This document shows, piece after piece, positions 24,661 through 39,300 of a stretch of DNA of 64,000 bases (its first letter is position 1; each line of letters begins with the position of its first letter). This stretch comes from Patiria miniata (Eukaryota; Echinodermata; Asteroidea; Valvatida; Asterinidae): NCBI RefSeq assembly GCF_015706575.1, contig NW_024037050.1, positions 7,006,001-7,070,000 of the forward strand. The letters run 5' to 3'. The notes beneath the pieces are model-generated. The model was not told where the DNA came from. It worked only from the letters and a program-made list of their open reading frames with translations, and searched no databases. Made by a program: the position numbers and the translations under genes.

Positions 24661-26164
24661 CTAGAGATGTGTTTGTGGACAAACACAAGCTGTTTCGACT
24701 GTTACATTATTTGACAAGGACATGAGATTATGACTATTAGTGCATGCAAAGTTTCAACCGAATCGGACGAATAGTTGCGGAGATAAAGGGCTTTAAAAGA
24801 TGCAAGGTTAGGGCGCCCTCACATGACGACCACAGAAGTGATACTGTCGCCACCGATATTTTCACATTAACACTTCCCAATATGAGGGCATTCAAAGTTT
24901 CAACGCAATGGGACCCATGCTTACAAGATATAGGGCTGCAAATGATGCTATGTTAGGGCGCCCTCACATGACGACCGATGACGTCACCTTGACTTAACCT
25001 ATATTCTGGTGTATAACGGATTCAAGTTTGTGTGAATGCAAAGCTTCAACCAAATCGGATGCATACTCGTGGGGATATAGAAATTATGCAAAGTTAGGGC
25101 GCCCTCACATGACAGCTAATGACGTTGCGATGACGTCACCTATATTGCCACACGAAACACACCCCAATGTGAGGGCATGCAAAGTTTCAACGCAATCAAA
25201 CCCATACTTGCAAAGTTACAGGGCTGCAACAAATGCAAAGTTAGGGCGCCCTCACATGACACCTGATGACGTCAACATGACGAAAACCTTATAGGACCAT
25301 CTGCGGTTGGTGATATGCGTGTCTGCCAAGTCTGAAGTCAATCAGATCTATGAAAGTGCCAAAATGTACTAATTGAAGGAAAACGTGTACAAAACCTATG
25401 GAGTAAAAATGCACCTTTAATGTTACGTAACCTGACACTTGATGACGTCATGATGGCGAATTTCTTCTAGGACCATGTGTGGATGGTGGTCTTATAGTCG
25501 ATCAAATTTACGAAAGTGTCAAAGTGGAGCGTTTTAACACGTGTACAAAACCTATGGGGAAAATGTGCATCTTTAATGTGAAGTAACGTGACACCTGATG
25601 ACGTCACGATCACGAATTTCTTTAACGACCATCTGTGGGTGATGGTATAGGTGTGTACCAAGTGTAACGTCGATCGGATTCACGAAAGTGCCGAAATGGA
25701 GCGTTTTAAAACGTGTACAAACCCTATGGGGAAAAATACATCTTTAATGTGACGTAACCTGACACTTGATGACGTCACGATCACGAATTTCGTCTAGGAC
25801 CATCTGTGGGTGGTGGTCCAAGTATGAATTAAGTTTAAAGTCGATCGGATTTACGAAGATGCCAAACTGGAGTGTTTTAAAACGTGTACAAAACATATGG
25901 GGAAAAATGCATCTTTAATGTAACGTAACCCAACACCTGATGACGTCACGATCACAAATTTCTTCTAGGGCCATCTGTGGGTGGTGGTCTAAGTATGTAC
26001 CAAGTCTGAAATCAATCGGATTTTAAAAAGTGGTAAAGTGGATTGGTAGAAGAAACGTGTGTTAAACCTATGGAGAAAAAGTCTGAAAAAGGAGAAAAAA
26101 AAAAAGAAAAAAAAAATCTTAACGAAAACAAGAGCTGTTTCGGTGTGTACACCGAAACAGCTAA
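24661..26164 (+). repeat. Type A block with four ~145-bp GGGCGCCCTC repeats and a ~171-bp array
   Basis: GGGCGCCCTCACATGAC recurs near 24811, 24956, 25097 and 25241. A ~170-bp array follows, marked by GATGACGTCACGATCACG at about 25598, 25766 and 25937. The block ends in an A-rich tract and one type A hairpin (26133-26162). Confidence 0.75.
26133..26162 (+). repeat. Type A terminal hairpin next to CTAG
   Basis: A perfect 14-bp stem AGCTGTTTCGGTGT/ACACCGAAACAGCT with a GT loop is followed two bases later by CTAG at 26165. The left arm repeats the GAGCTGTTTCG of type A starts. Confidence 0.85.
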
Positions 26165-27332
26165 CTAGAACTATGTGGTTGTGAGTGAACAACCACAGAG
26201 CTGTTCCCAACATGTTTTTGATTGTCTATTGCACAGTACAAAATGATTCAATGATTTGTTCTAAACAAATTTTACTATTAAATTGAAATTATAATATGAA
26301 TCGGTGATGGTTTTGTTCGGGACACATTTTCCGAAGAGAAGCTGGTTGGGTTCTTAAAACATAAAATTGAAAATATATTTTTGGGAACAGGTCTGTTTGT
26401 ACGAGATATAGACATATAAGTAGAGATCTATGTCTGTTTGCAACAGAACAAAGGGCTTTTCCGCATTATGATTTGTTTTTATCAATAATACGTCCCTGAC
26501 TATGCATGAACATAAAATCTGTCAAAGTTAGCTGGAAATCGGCTAAAACGGTCACTGTGAACAGGATTTGACCTCAGCAACACGTGCGCTGTGCGCGGGC
26601 TGACTGACATACGATATGTACAACGTACGTGCATGTACATGTACAGGTACATTGTGGACGTCCTGTGCATGTTTTAAAGCAGAGGTATTGTCAACCTGAA
26701 GTTTGAAGCGTGCGCAGGGCATGTCCGAGTTTGCTTATTGCCTCGAAGCTTTGAAATGATTAAGACCTACCCTTAAATAGACAATTAAATTAAAACTAAT
26801 ATAAAAACTGCCATGGCATATTTTTCAGGAATTTTCTAAGGAAAAAGGGTCTTTTCATTATAACTTCCGGTCTGATGACGTCATACACCTTAAACCTTGC
26901 ACACGTCTTAAGTGGGTCATGGTCATCATATACACCGATATTTAGGCGATTCCAACAAACTTCGCCACAGACATCTATTCAAAATACATTTTTGAAAATG
27001 TTCAACCTGTCGCTAGAGGGCGCTCGAAGATTGCATGACGTCATCGGTAGATGATTTGAAGAATACTATCGGCCAAGAGACTAACACCGTTAAAAGCAAG
27101 TTCATATCTATTACCACTTTCAAATAATAAGCCACTTCCGGTTTTGGCCTTTTTCGACCGGAAGCAAGGGTCACGTGATTTCACGCACACTGAATGAAAT
27201 AAAGACCTCAACCTACTCTACCACTTGCCGGCAACAGAATGCTGCGGACGCTTACGGTTGATTTCTTATACATTTTTAAATATTAAAATTGTCACAATTT
27301 AATTGTAAAGCTGAAAAAGAAAAAAAAAAAAA
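26165..27332 (+). repeat. Truncated type B block followed by type C block
   Basis: A type B start at 26165 runs only about 250 bases before a type C start near 26421 (GTAG in place of CTAG). That block contains the module copy at 27013 and is cut short at an A-rich tract near 27310-27332. Confidence 0.65.
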
Positions 27333-27870
27333 CTAGAGGTCTATGTCTGTTTGCAACAGAACATAGGGCTTTTCCGCATTACGTTTTTTTTTGAGGTCAT
27401 GTTTTTTCTGTTTTGTGCAAAACTGTGTGCATTTACGTTTTGTCTAACAAACCTCATTCAAATGGAAATTTGATTTGGGCATATTGCATTTGTCATATAT
27501 AAAATATATATATAATCACAAGATGACGTCATTATGACATCAGCTCAATATTTATTTGTAACACATCCCGGCCTGCCCCCATACCAAGTTTCAACCCAAT
27601 CTAAATCACTGTTGATGAGATATAGGGGCTTAAAATATACAAACGATGACGTCACATGTCTAATGAATACGTCATTGTAACAATATTCGGCAGTGCTCAT
27701 TATTTTATTGCGGTTTTAGTCTGTACAAAGTTTGAAAACAATCGGATTAATGAAGTGTTAAATTTTGTAAGCAGAATAAATTGGCAATATTAAAAAATCG
27801 TAAACAAATCTACTGATGACGTCATCTTGACGTCATTTAAGATATTGTGTACTAGTGTTATTATCTACCC

Positions 27871-29637
27871 ACCCACCAAGTTTCGTGACGATCGGACATT
27901 ATCTTATATGTGTTTCAAAAAAGCGCATGTTTGATGACGTCATCATGACGTCACACATTTTTCAAAATTTTGCACATATACCTATTGCCTAACAAACCTA
28001 ATACAAAAAGAATTTTAAATGTAACATATTGGGTTCGTGATATATGGCTTAAAGGTTCAAAACTTCAAAAATCTATATAAAATCACGGCATGACGTCATG
28101 ATGACGTCACCTCAATATTTATTTGTAACACATCCCGGCCTACCCCCATACCAAGTTTCAACCCAATCGGATGTACTGTTCATGAGATATAGGGGCTTAA
28201 AATATACAAGTTAACAATGACGTCACATGTCTAATGATGACGTCATCGTAACAATACTTGGCAGTGCTCATTATTTTATTGTGGTTTTAGTCTGTACCAA
28301 GTTTGGAAAAAATCAGATTAATAAAAGTGTTGAATTTTGTAAGCAGAATAAAATTGGCAATATTAAAAAAATCTGTAAAAATCGACCGATGACGTCATCG
28401 TGACGTCATTCAAAATTTTGTGTACTAGTGTTATTATCTACTAGTGTTATTATCTACCCACCCACCAAGTTTCGTGACGATCGGACATTATCTTATATGT
28501 GTTTCAAAAAAGCGCATGTTTGATGACGTCATCATGACGTCACACATTTTTCAAAATTTTGCACATATACCTATTGCCTAACAAACCTAATACAAAAAGA
28601 ATTTTAAATGTAACATATTGGGTTCGTGATATATGGCTTAAAGGTTCAAAACTTCAAAAATCTATATAAAATCACGGCATGACGTCATGATGACGTCACC
28701 TCAATATTTATTTGTAACACATCCCGGCCTACCCCCATACCAAGTTTCAACCCAATCGGATGTACTGTTCATGAGATATAGGGGCTTAAAATATACAAGT
28801 TAACAATGACGTCACATGTCTAATGATGACGTCATCGTAACAATACTTGGCAGTGCTCATTATTTTATTGTGGTTTTAGTCTGTACCAAGTTTGGAAAAA
28901 ATCAGATTAATAAAAGTGTTGAATTTTGTAAGCAGAATAAAATTGGCAATATTAAAAAAATCTGTAAAAATCGACCGATGACGTCATCGTGACGTCATTC
29001 AAAATTTTGTGTACTAGTGTTATTATCTACTAGTGTTATTATCTACCCACCCACCAAGTTTCGTGACGATCGGACATTATCTTATATGTGTTTCAAAAAA
29101 GCGCATGTTTGATGACGTCATCATGACGTCACACATTTTTCAAAATTTTGCACATATACCTATTGCCTAACAAACCTAATACAAAAAGAATTTTAAATGT
29201 AACATATTGGGTTCGTGATATATGGCTTAAAGGTTCAAAACTTCAGAAATCTATATAAAATCACACGATGACGTCATGATGACGTCACCTCAATATTTAT
29301 TTGTAACACATCCCGGCCTACCCGCATACCAAGTTTCAACCCAATCGGATGTACTGTTCATGAGATATAGGGGCTTAAAATATACAAGTTAACAATGACG
29401 TCACGTGTCTAATGATGACGTCATCGTAACAATACTTGGCAGTGCTCATTATTTTATTGTGGTTTTAGTCTGTACCAAGTTTGGAAAAAATCAGATTAAT
29501 AAAAGTGTTGAATTTTGTAAGCAGAATAAAATTGGCAATATTAAAAAAATCTTTAAAAATCGACCGATGACGTCATCGTGACGTCATTCAAGATTTTGTG
29601 TACTAGTGTTATTATCTACCCACCCACCAGAAGAAGA
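27871..29637 (+). repeat. Recent 589-bp tandem array, three copies
   Basis: ACCCACCAAGTTTCGTGACG starts at 27871, 28460 and 29049, and ACAATACTTGGCAG at 28251, 28840 and 29429, so the period is exactly 589 bp. Copies are nearly identical. A 16-bp extra duplication (CTACTAGTGTTATTAT) precedes the second and third. The array breaks off at 29629 directly into GAA repeats. Confidence 0.92.
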
Positions 29638-29676
29638 AGAAGAAGAAGAAAGAAAAAAAATCAGAACAAAAAGAAA

Positions 29677-29704
29677 GGCTTTTCCGCATTTTTGCGGAAA
29701 AGCC
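29677..29704 (+). repeat. Type C terminal hairpin
   Basis: GGCTTTTCCGCA pairs with TGCGGAAAAGCC; AACTAC and a type B start follow. GAA-rich sequence lies just upstream. Confidence 0.8.
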
Positions 29705-32700
29705 AACTACATGTGGTTGTAACTGAACAACCACAGAGCTGTTCCCAACTTGTTTTTGATTGTCTATTGGATAGTAGAAAATAATGTAATGATTTTTGTA
29801 AAAATCTCTAACTTTTAAAATTGAAATTATTATCTTACATAATTGCACTTCCGGTAAAAACCGGAAGTAAAGGTCACGAGACCTTGACATATACATTTTC
29901 ATTTATAACCCTTCCCGGTCTATATATTTACCAAGTTTGAGATCAATTGGTCGAATAGTTTTATAGTTAAAGGACTATAAAGATTGCCTCATTAAATATT
30001 CATGACGTCATAACATGAAAACATTGAACTGCCCATTAATAATAATGCTACATATTTATCCTTTGATGTTGCTTAATACTAATATAAGGTGTCAACCCAA
30101 TTAAATTTCTAATTCATTAGATATGATAATTAGGGTCTTAAATTAACACTTCCGGTAACACCGGAAGTAGAGGTCACATGACCCGGATATACCAATATTC
30201 ATGTGTAACACTTCCCAGTCTGTATACCTGCCAGGTTTGAGATCAATCGGTCAAATGGTTGTATAGTTATAGGACTGTACAGATTGCCTCATTAAATATT
30301 CATGACGTCATAACATAACAATAATGAAGTGCACAGTATAAAAAATAATGCAATATAATTATCTGTCAATATAGCTTCGTATCAATGTGAAGTTTCAACC
30401 TAATCAGATTAATAATTCATGAGATATGATATAGGGGTCTAAATTAACCACTTCCGGTAAAACCGGAAGTGAAGGTCATGTGACCTTGACATATCAATTT
30501 TCATTTATAACACTTCGCTGTCTGTATACCTACCAAATTTGAGATCAATTGGTCAAATAGTTCTATAGTTATAAGGCTGTAAAAATTGAATCTATAAATA
30601 GATGTCACGTGACCCCTGATGACATCACGATGACGAAAAGTTTCGGCATACATCTTTAAAAAAGTTCCCAAAGTGGCTTGTAGAATAAAAACGTGTGATA
30701 TATATTTGAAAATGCATGTGTCCAACTCCCCCTAAAGCAGATCAAAAATGACTGAGACAAGTCTACTGATAGGCGAATGGGGGCGCCATTCACTTTTTAC
30801 GGTGTGCCGTTATATTTTTTTGGTGACGCGCAGCTGTCCTTATTTTGATCCCATAAAACTTAAGGCTCTGTGCCTTAAGTACAACCATTAAAGTTATGTA
30901 CTGCCCTCTTTTGGCGAGAATGAAGGGTCGTAATGTACATTGAACGACGTTTCAAAGCCACGTGTACGTGCTATACACATTGTGGAAGTCCTGCGCACGT
31001 TTTAAAGCTCTCTACCGCAACTTGGGCAAGGGAATTTTTTGCCGACGTCGCGTCAACTGTGTGAACAATTTGACAAGCTGGAAACCTGGCACTGTTGAGG
31101 CAAATGTTTATGCTTTCATTTAATGGGCGATTCAAGATTATATCTGTACGGATTGATTTTTCAGGAATTTTCTAAGGAAAAAGGGCATTTTCATTATAAC
31201 TTCCGGTCTGATGACGTCATACACCTTAAACTTCGCACACGTCTTAAGTGGGTCAAGGTCATCATATACACCAATATTTAGGCGATTCCGACAAACTTCG
31301 CCACAGACATCTATTCAAAATACATTTTTGAAAATTTTCAACCTGTCGCTAGAGGGCGCTCGAAGATTGCATGACGTCATCGGTAGATGATTTGAAGAAT
31401 ACTATCAACCAAGAGACTAACACCGTTGAAAGCAAGTTCATATCTATTACCACTTTCAAATAATAAGCCACTTCCGGTTTTTGCCTTTTTCGACCGGAAG
31501 CAAGGGTCACGTGATTTCACGCACACTGAATGAAATAAAGACCTCAACCTACTCTACCACTTGCCGGCAACAGAATGCTGCGGACGCGTACGGTTGATTT
31601 CTTATGCATTTTTTAATATTAAAAGTGTCACAATTAAATTGCCTATAAATAAAAACCGGATGACGTCATCATGACGTCATCATTACACAATGTTGTTTGA
31701 ACTAGGGTCTTTGCTTGGACAAAGATTGGTGTAAATGAATTACTGGCAAAGAGTCGAAAATGCCCTCTGAAAATTGACATTCTTTTTTAAATTTCTGTGT
31801 ACAAAGTCTATGGGAAAAATTAAATATTCAAAATTCTATAATAAATCACGTGATGACATCAGCATGACGAAAAGTTTCGGCACACATCCTCAGATGATGG
31901 TTAATAACTATGCTGAGTTTAAAGTTGATCGGATTTAAAATAATTGCCAAAGTGGCTTGTAGAATAAAAACGTGTACAAAACCTATGGGGAAAAGTGGAA
32001 AAAGAAAAAAAAAAAAAAAACTAGATGTGGTTGTAACTGAACAACCACAGAGCTGTTCCCAACTTGTTTTTGATTGTCTATTGGATAGTAGAAAATAATG
32101 TAATGATTTTTGCAAAAATCTCTAACTTTTAAAATTGAAATTATTATCTTACATAATTGCACTTCCGGTAAAAACCGGAAGTAAAGGTCACGAGACCTTG
32201 ACATATACATTTTCATTTATAACCCTTCCCTGTCTATATATTTACCAAGTTTGAGATCAATCGGTCGAATAGTTTTATAGTTAAAGGACTATAAAGATTG
32301 CCTCATTAAATAGTCATGACGTCATAACATGAAAACATTAAACTGCCCATTAATAATAATGCTACATATTTATCCTTTAATGTTGCTTTAATACTAATAC
32401 ATGTATAAGGTGTCAACCCAATTAAATTTCTAATTCATTAGATATGATAATTAGGGTCTTAAATTAACACTCCCGGTAACACCGGAAGTAGTGGTCACAT
32501 GACCCGGATATACCAATATTTATCTGTAACACTTCCCAGTCTGTATACCTGCCAGGTTTGAGATCAATCGGTCGAATGGTTCTATAGTTATAGGACTGTA
32601 AAGATTGCCTCATTAAATATTCATGACGTCATAACATGACAATAATTATGTGCACAGTATAAATAATAATGCAATATAATTATCTGTCAATATAGCTTTG

Positions 32701-34427
32701 TATCAATGTGAAGTTTCAACCCAATCAGATTAATAATTCATGAGATATGATATAGGGGTCTAAAATAACCACTTCCGGTAAAACCGGAAGTGAAGGTAAC
32801 GTGACCTTGACATATGAATTCTCATTTATAACACTTCCCTGTCTGTATACCTACCAAATTTGAGATCAATTGGTCAAATAGTTCTATAGTTATAAGGCTG
32901 TAAAAATTGAATCTATAAATAGATGTCACGTGGCCCCTGATGACGTCACGATGACGATAAGTTTCGGCATACATCTTCAGATGATGGTTAATGACTATGC
33001 TGAGTTTAAAGTTGATCAGATTTAAAATAGTTCCCAAAGTGGCTTGTAGAATAAAAACGTGTGATATATATTTGAAAATGCATGTGTCAAACTTCCCCTA
33101 AAGCAGAACAAAAAATCACTGAGACAAGTCTACTGATAGGCGAATGGGGGCGCCATTCAGTTTATACGGTGTGCCGTTATATTTTTTTGGTGACGCGCAG
33201 CTTTCCTTATTTTGATCCCATGAAACTTAAGCTCTGTGCCTTAAGTACAACCGTAAAAGTTATGTGCTGCCCTCTTTTGGCGAGAATGAAGGGACGTAAT
33301 GTACATTGAACGACGTTTCAAAGCCACGTGTACGTGCTATACACATTGTGGAAGTCCTGCGCATGTTTTAAAGCTCTCTACCGCAACTTGGGCGAGGGTA
33401 TTTTTTGCCGACGTCGCGTCAACTGTGTGAACAATTTGACAAACTGGGAACTTGGCACTGTTGAGGCAAATGTTGATGCTATCATTTAATGGGCGATTCA
33501 AGATTATATCTGTACGGATTGATTTTTCAGGAATTTTCTAAGGAAAAAGAGTCTTTTCATTATAACTTCCGGTCTGATGACGTCATACGCCTAAAACTTT
33601 GCACACGTCTTAAGTGGGTCAAGGTCATCATATACACCAATATTTAGGCGATTCCAACAAACTTCGCCACAGACATCTATTCAAAATACATTTTTGAAAA
33701 TTTTCAACCTGTCGCTAGAGGGCGCTCGAAGATTGCATGACGTCATCGGTAGATGATTTGAAGAATACTATCAGCCAAGAGACTAACACCGTTAAAAGCA
33801 AGTTCATATCTATTACCACTTTTAAATAATAAGCCACTTCCGGTTTTGGCCTTTTTCGACCGGAAGCAAAGGTCACGTGATTTCACGCACACTGAATGAA
33901 ATAAAGACCTTAACCTGTTCTACCACTTGCTGGCAACAGAATGCTGCGGACGCGTACGGTTGATTTCTTATGCATTTTTAAATATTAAAATTGTCACAAT
34001 TTAATTGCCTATAAATAAACACCGGATGACATCATCATGACGTCATCATTACACAATGTTGTTTGAATTAGGGTCTTTGCTTGGACAAAGATTGGTGTAA
34101 ATGAATAACTGGCAAAGAGTCGAAAATGCCCTCTGAAAATTGGCATTTTTTTTTTAATTTCTGTGTACAAAGTCTATGGGAAAAATTAAATATTCAAAAT
34201 TCTATAACAAATCACGTGATGACGTCACGATGACGAAAAGTTTCGGCATACATCCTCAGATGATGGTTAATAACTATGCTGAGTTTAAAGTTGATCGGAT
34301 TTAAAATAATTGCCAAAGTGGCTTGTAGAATAAAAACGTGTACAAAACCTATGGGAAAAGTGGAAAAAGAAAAAATAAAATAAAAAAAAAAAAAAAAAGG
34401 AAAAAAAAAAACTTTAACGAAAACAAG

Positions 34428-34457
34428 AGCTGTTCCCAATTGAAATTGGGAACAGCT
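34428..34457 (+). repeat. Type B terminal hairpin
   Basis: A 14-bp perfect stem AGCTGTTCCCAATT/AATTGGGAACAGCT with a two-base loop lies between A-rich tracts and precedes CTAG at 34477. Its arm repeats the type B start. Confidence 0.85.
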
Positions 34458-37150
34458 AAAAAAAAAAAGGAAAAAACTAGAAATTGTGGTTGTGAACAAC
34501 CACAGAGCTGTTCCCAATATTGATTATCTGTTGGACCCATATACATATAAGTAGAGATCTATGTCTGTTTGCAACAAAAGATAGGGCTTTTCTGAATTAT
34601 GATTTGTTTTTATCAATAATACGTCCCTGACTATGCATGAACATAAAATCTGTCAAAGTTAGCCGCAAATCGGCTAAAACGGTCACTGTGGACAGGATTT
34701 GACCTAAGCAACACGTGCGCTGTGCGCGGGCTGACTGATATACGATATGTACAACGTACGTGCATGTACATGTACATGTACTGTACATTGTGGACGTCCT
34801 GTGCATGTTTCAAAGCAGAGGTATTATCAACCTGAAGTTTTAAGCGTGCGCAGGGCATTTCCGAGTTTGCTTATTGCCTCAGAGCTTTCAAATGTTTTAG
34901 ACCTACCCTTCAATCGACAACTAAAGTAAAAACTAATATAAAAACTGCCATGGTTGATTTTTCAGGAATTTTCTAAGGAAAAAGGGTCTTTTCATTATAA
35001 CTTCCGGTCTGATGACGTCATACACCTTAAACTTCGCACACGTCTTAAGTGGGTCAAGGTCATCATATACACCAATATTTAGGCGATTCCGACAAACTTC
35101 GCCACAGACATCTATTCAAAATACATTTTTGAAAATTTTCAACCTGTCGCTAGAGGGCGCTCGAAGATTGCATGACGTCATCGGTAGATGATTTGAAGAA
35201 TACTATCAACCAAGAGACTAACACCGTTGAAAGCAAGTTCATATCTATTACCACTTTCAAATAATAAGCCACTTCCGGTTTTGGCCTTTTTCGACCGGAA
35301 GCAAGGGTCACGTGATTTCACGCACACTGAATGAAATAAAGACCTCAACCTACTCTACCACTTGCCGGCAACAGAATGCTGCGGACGCGTACGGTTGATT
35401 TCTTATGCATTTTTTAATATTAAAAGTGTCACAATTAAATTGCCTATAAATAAAAACCGGATGACGTCATCATGACGTCATCATTACACAATGTTGTTTG
35501 AACTAGGGTCTTTGCTTGGACAAAGATTGGTGTAAATGAATTACTGGCAAAGAGTCGAAAATGCCCTCTGAAAATTGACATTTTTTTTTAAATTTCTGTG
35601 TACAAAGTCTATGGGAAAAATTAAATATTCAAAATTCTATAATAAATCACGTGATGACATCAGCATGACGAAAAGTTTCGGCACACATCCTCAGATGATG
35701 GTTAATAACTATGCTGAGTTTAAAGTTGATCGGATTGAAAATAATTGCCAAAGTGGCTTGTAGAATAAAACGTGTACAAAACCTATGGGGAAAAGTGGAA
35801 AAAGAAAAAAAAAAAAAAAAAACTAGAAATGTGTTTGTGGACAAACACTGAGCTGTTTCGACCGTTTTATTAATGACTGCCGTAAAGGAGTTTCATCCAG
35901 GTCGAATGAACATGTACATGCGTATTCTATACAAAAAGTGTCTATCCTACATCCCTGACTATGCATGAACATGAAATCTGTCAAAGTTAGCCGGAAATCG
36001 GCTAAAACGGTCACTGTGGACAGGATTGACCTCAGCAACACGTGCGCTGCGCGCGGGCTGACTGACATACGATATGTACAACGTACGTGCATGTACATGT
36101 ACATTATGGACTGTGCATGTTTTAAAGCAGAGTTATTGTCAACCTGAAGTTTTAAGCGTGCGCATGGCATGTCCGAGTTTGCTTATTGCCTCGAAGCTTT
36201 GAAATATTTTAGACCTACCCTTAAATAGACAATTAAAGTAAAAACTAATATAAAAACTGCCATGGTTGATTTTTCAGGAATTTTTTAAGGAAAAAGGGTC
36301 TTTTCATTATAACTTCCGGTCTGATGACGTCATACACCTTAAACTTTGCACACGTCTTAAGTGGGTCAAGGTCATTATATACACCAATATTTAGGCGATT
36401 CCGACAAACTTCGCCACAGACATCTATTCAAAATACATTTTTGAAAATATTCAACCTGTCGCTAGAGGGCGCTCGAAGATTGCATGACGTCATCGGTAAA
36501 TGATTTGAAGAATACTATCAGCCAAGAGACTAACACCGTTAAAAGCAAGATCATATCTATTACCACTTTTAAATAATAAGCCACTTCCGGTTTGGGCCTT
36601 TTTCGACCGGAAGCAAGGGTCACGTGATTTTACGCACACTGAATGAAATAAAGACCTTAACCTACTCTACCACTTGCCGGCAACAGAATGCTGCGGACGC
36701 GTACGGTTGATTTCTTATGCATTTTTAAATATTAAAAGTGTCACAATTAAATTGCCCATAAATAAACACCGGATGACGTCATCATGACGTCATCGTTACA
36801 CAATGTTGTTTGAATTAGGGTCATTGCTTGCACAAAGATTGGTGTAAATGAATTACTGGCAAAGTGTCGAAAATGCCCTCTGAAAATTGACATTTTTTTT
36901 TAAATTTCTGTGTACAAAGTCTATGGGAAAAATTAAATATTCAAAAATCTATAATAAATCACGTGATGACGTCAGCATGACGAAAAGTTTCGGCGCACAT
37001 CTTCAGATGGTGGTCTAAGTGTGTGCCAGGTTTGAAGTCGATCGGATTTGAAAAAAGTCCAAAAGTGCGTTGTAGAACGAAAACACGTGTTATCCTATGG
37101 GAAAAAAAGTGGAAGAAAAAAAAAAAAGAGAAAATAAAAAATAACAAAAA

Positions 37151-37425
37151 CAAGAGCTGTTTCGGTGTGTACACCGAAACAGCTAAAAAAAAAAGGAAAA
37201 AAAAAAACTTTAACGAAAACAATAGCTGTTCCCAATTGAAATTGGGAACAGCTTAAAAAACTTTAACGAAAACAATAGCTGTTCCCAATTGAAATTGGGA
37301 ACAGCTAAAAAGGAAAAAAAAAAACTTTAACGAAAACAATAGCTGTTCCCAATTGAAATTGGGAACAGCTAAAAATCAGAACAAAAAGAAAGGCTTTTTC
37401 GCAAGAATTGCGAAAAAGCCAAAGA
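37151..37425 (+). repeat. Stack of five hairpins (types A, B, B, B, C) before CTAG
   Basis: Hairpins lie at 37155-37184 (A), 37224-37253, 37277-37306 and 37341-37370 (three B copies), and 37392-37420 (C). The A and B hairpins have 14-bp perfect stems. The B copies each follow CTTTAACGAAAACAAT. CTAG and a type A start follow at 37426. Confidence 0.9.
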
Positions 37426-39300
37426 CTAGAAATGTGTTTGTGGACAAACACTGAGCTGTTTCGACCGTTTTATTAATGACTGCCGTAAAGGAGTTTCATC
37501 CAGGACGAATGAACATGTACATGCGTATTCTATACAAAAAGTGTCTATGCTATGTAAAAAAACAAACCATTTTTTTCATGACGTCATGATGACGGCACAC
37601 ATTTTTTGAAATGTTCTGTATCTATCTACGACCTAACAAACCTTTCGCAAAAAAGAATTTGAATTAACCTCGTTCCATTGATGAGATATGAGTAAAAGGT
37701 CTAACAATTGAATAATTCATATAAAACACATGATGACGTCATCGTCACGTCACTGCAATTTTTGTCTATAACACTTCCTGGAATATCTGCATACCGACAT
37801 TGAACCCAATCGGACATCAGGTTCTCTGAGGTCGATCGGTCGAAAATTTGAAGAAAATATTAAAATTTGAAAAATTCATAAAAAATCAGATGATGACGTC
37901 ATGATGACGTCACTTCAGATTTTGAATGCTTTTATCTATACCTACCTACCCACCAACTTTCATAACGATCGGACATACCCTGATATGAAAATTTAAAAAA
38001 AATCACGTTTTTGATGACGTCATGATGACGTCACACATTTTACGAAATTTTGCAAAAATTCTGTTTGCAACAGAAGATAGGGCTTTTCCGCATTATGATT
38101 TGTTTTTATCAATAATACGTCCCTGACTATGCATGAACATAAAATCTGTCAAAGTTAGCCGGAAATCGGCTAAAACGGTCACTGTGGACAGGATTTGACC
38201 TCAGCAACACGTGCGCTGCGCGCGGGCCGACTGACATACGATATGTACAACGTACGTGCATGTAAATGTACATGTACATTGTGGACTGTGCATGTTTTAA
38301 AGCTGAGTTATTGTCAACCTGAAGTTTTAAGCGTGCGCAAGGCATGTCCGAGTTTGCTTATTGCCTCGAAGCTTTGAAATATTTTAGACCTACCCATAAA
38401 TAGACAATTAAAGTAAAAACTAATATAAAAACTGCCATGGTTGATTTTTCAGGAATTTTTTAAGGAAAAAGGGTCTTTTCATTATAACTTCCGGTCTGAT
38501 GACGTCATACACCTCAAACTTCGCACACGTCTTAAGGGGTCAAGGTCATCATATACACCACTATTTAGGCAATTCCAACAAACTTCGCCACAGACATCTA
38601 TTCAAAATACATTTTTGAAAATTTTTAACCTGTCGCTAGAGGGCGCTCGAAGATTGCATGACGTCATCGGTAGATGACTTGAAGAATCAGCCAAGAGACT
38701 AACACCGTTAAAAGCAAGTTCATATCTATTACCACTTTTAAATAATAAGCCACTTCCGGTTTGGGCCTTTTTCGACCGGAAGCAAGGGTCACGTGATTTT
38801 ACGCACACTGAATGAAATAAAGACCTCAACCTACTTTACCACTTGCCGGCAACAGAATGCTGCGGACGCGTACGGTTGATTTCTTATGCATTTTTAAATA
38901 TTAAAAATGTCACAATTTAATTGCCTATATATAAACATCGGATGACGTCATCATGACGTCATCATTACACAATGTTGTTTGAATAAGGGTCATTGCTTGG
39001 ACAAAGATTGTTTTAAATGAATTACTGGCAAAGTGTCGAAAATGCCCTCTGAAAATTGACATTTTTTTTTAAATTTCTGTGTACAAAGTCTATGGGAAAA
39101 ATGAAATATTCAAAATTCTATATAAATCACGTGATGACGTCAGCATGACGAAAAGTTTCAGTGCACATCTTCAGATGGTGGTCTAAGTGTGTGCCAGGTT
39201 TAAAGTCGATCGGATTTGAAAAAAAGCCAAAAGTGACTTGTAGAACGAAAACACGTGTTATCCTATGAGAAAAAAGTCTGAAAAACAAAAGAGAAAAAAA

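Larger units (their letters stand above)
29705..39300 (+). repeat. Type B, C and A repeat blocks with accented CCGGAAGT hairpins
   Basis: Starts are at about 29705 (B), 32021 (B), 34477 (B), about 34552 (C), 35823 (A) and 37426 (A), plus a start truncated to CTGTTTGCAACAG at about 38060. In the type B blocks, short hairpins CTTCCGGTAAAAACCGGAAG (and ACACC variant) recur near 29847, 30148, 30450, 32161, 32467 and 32770. Module copies are at 31349, 33715, 35150, 36462 and 38636. Confidence 0.75.
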
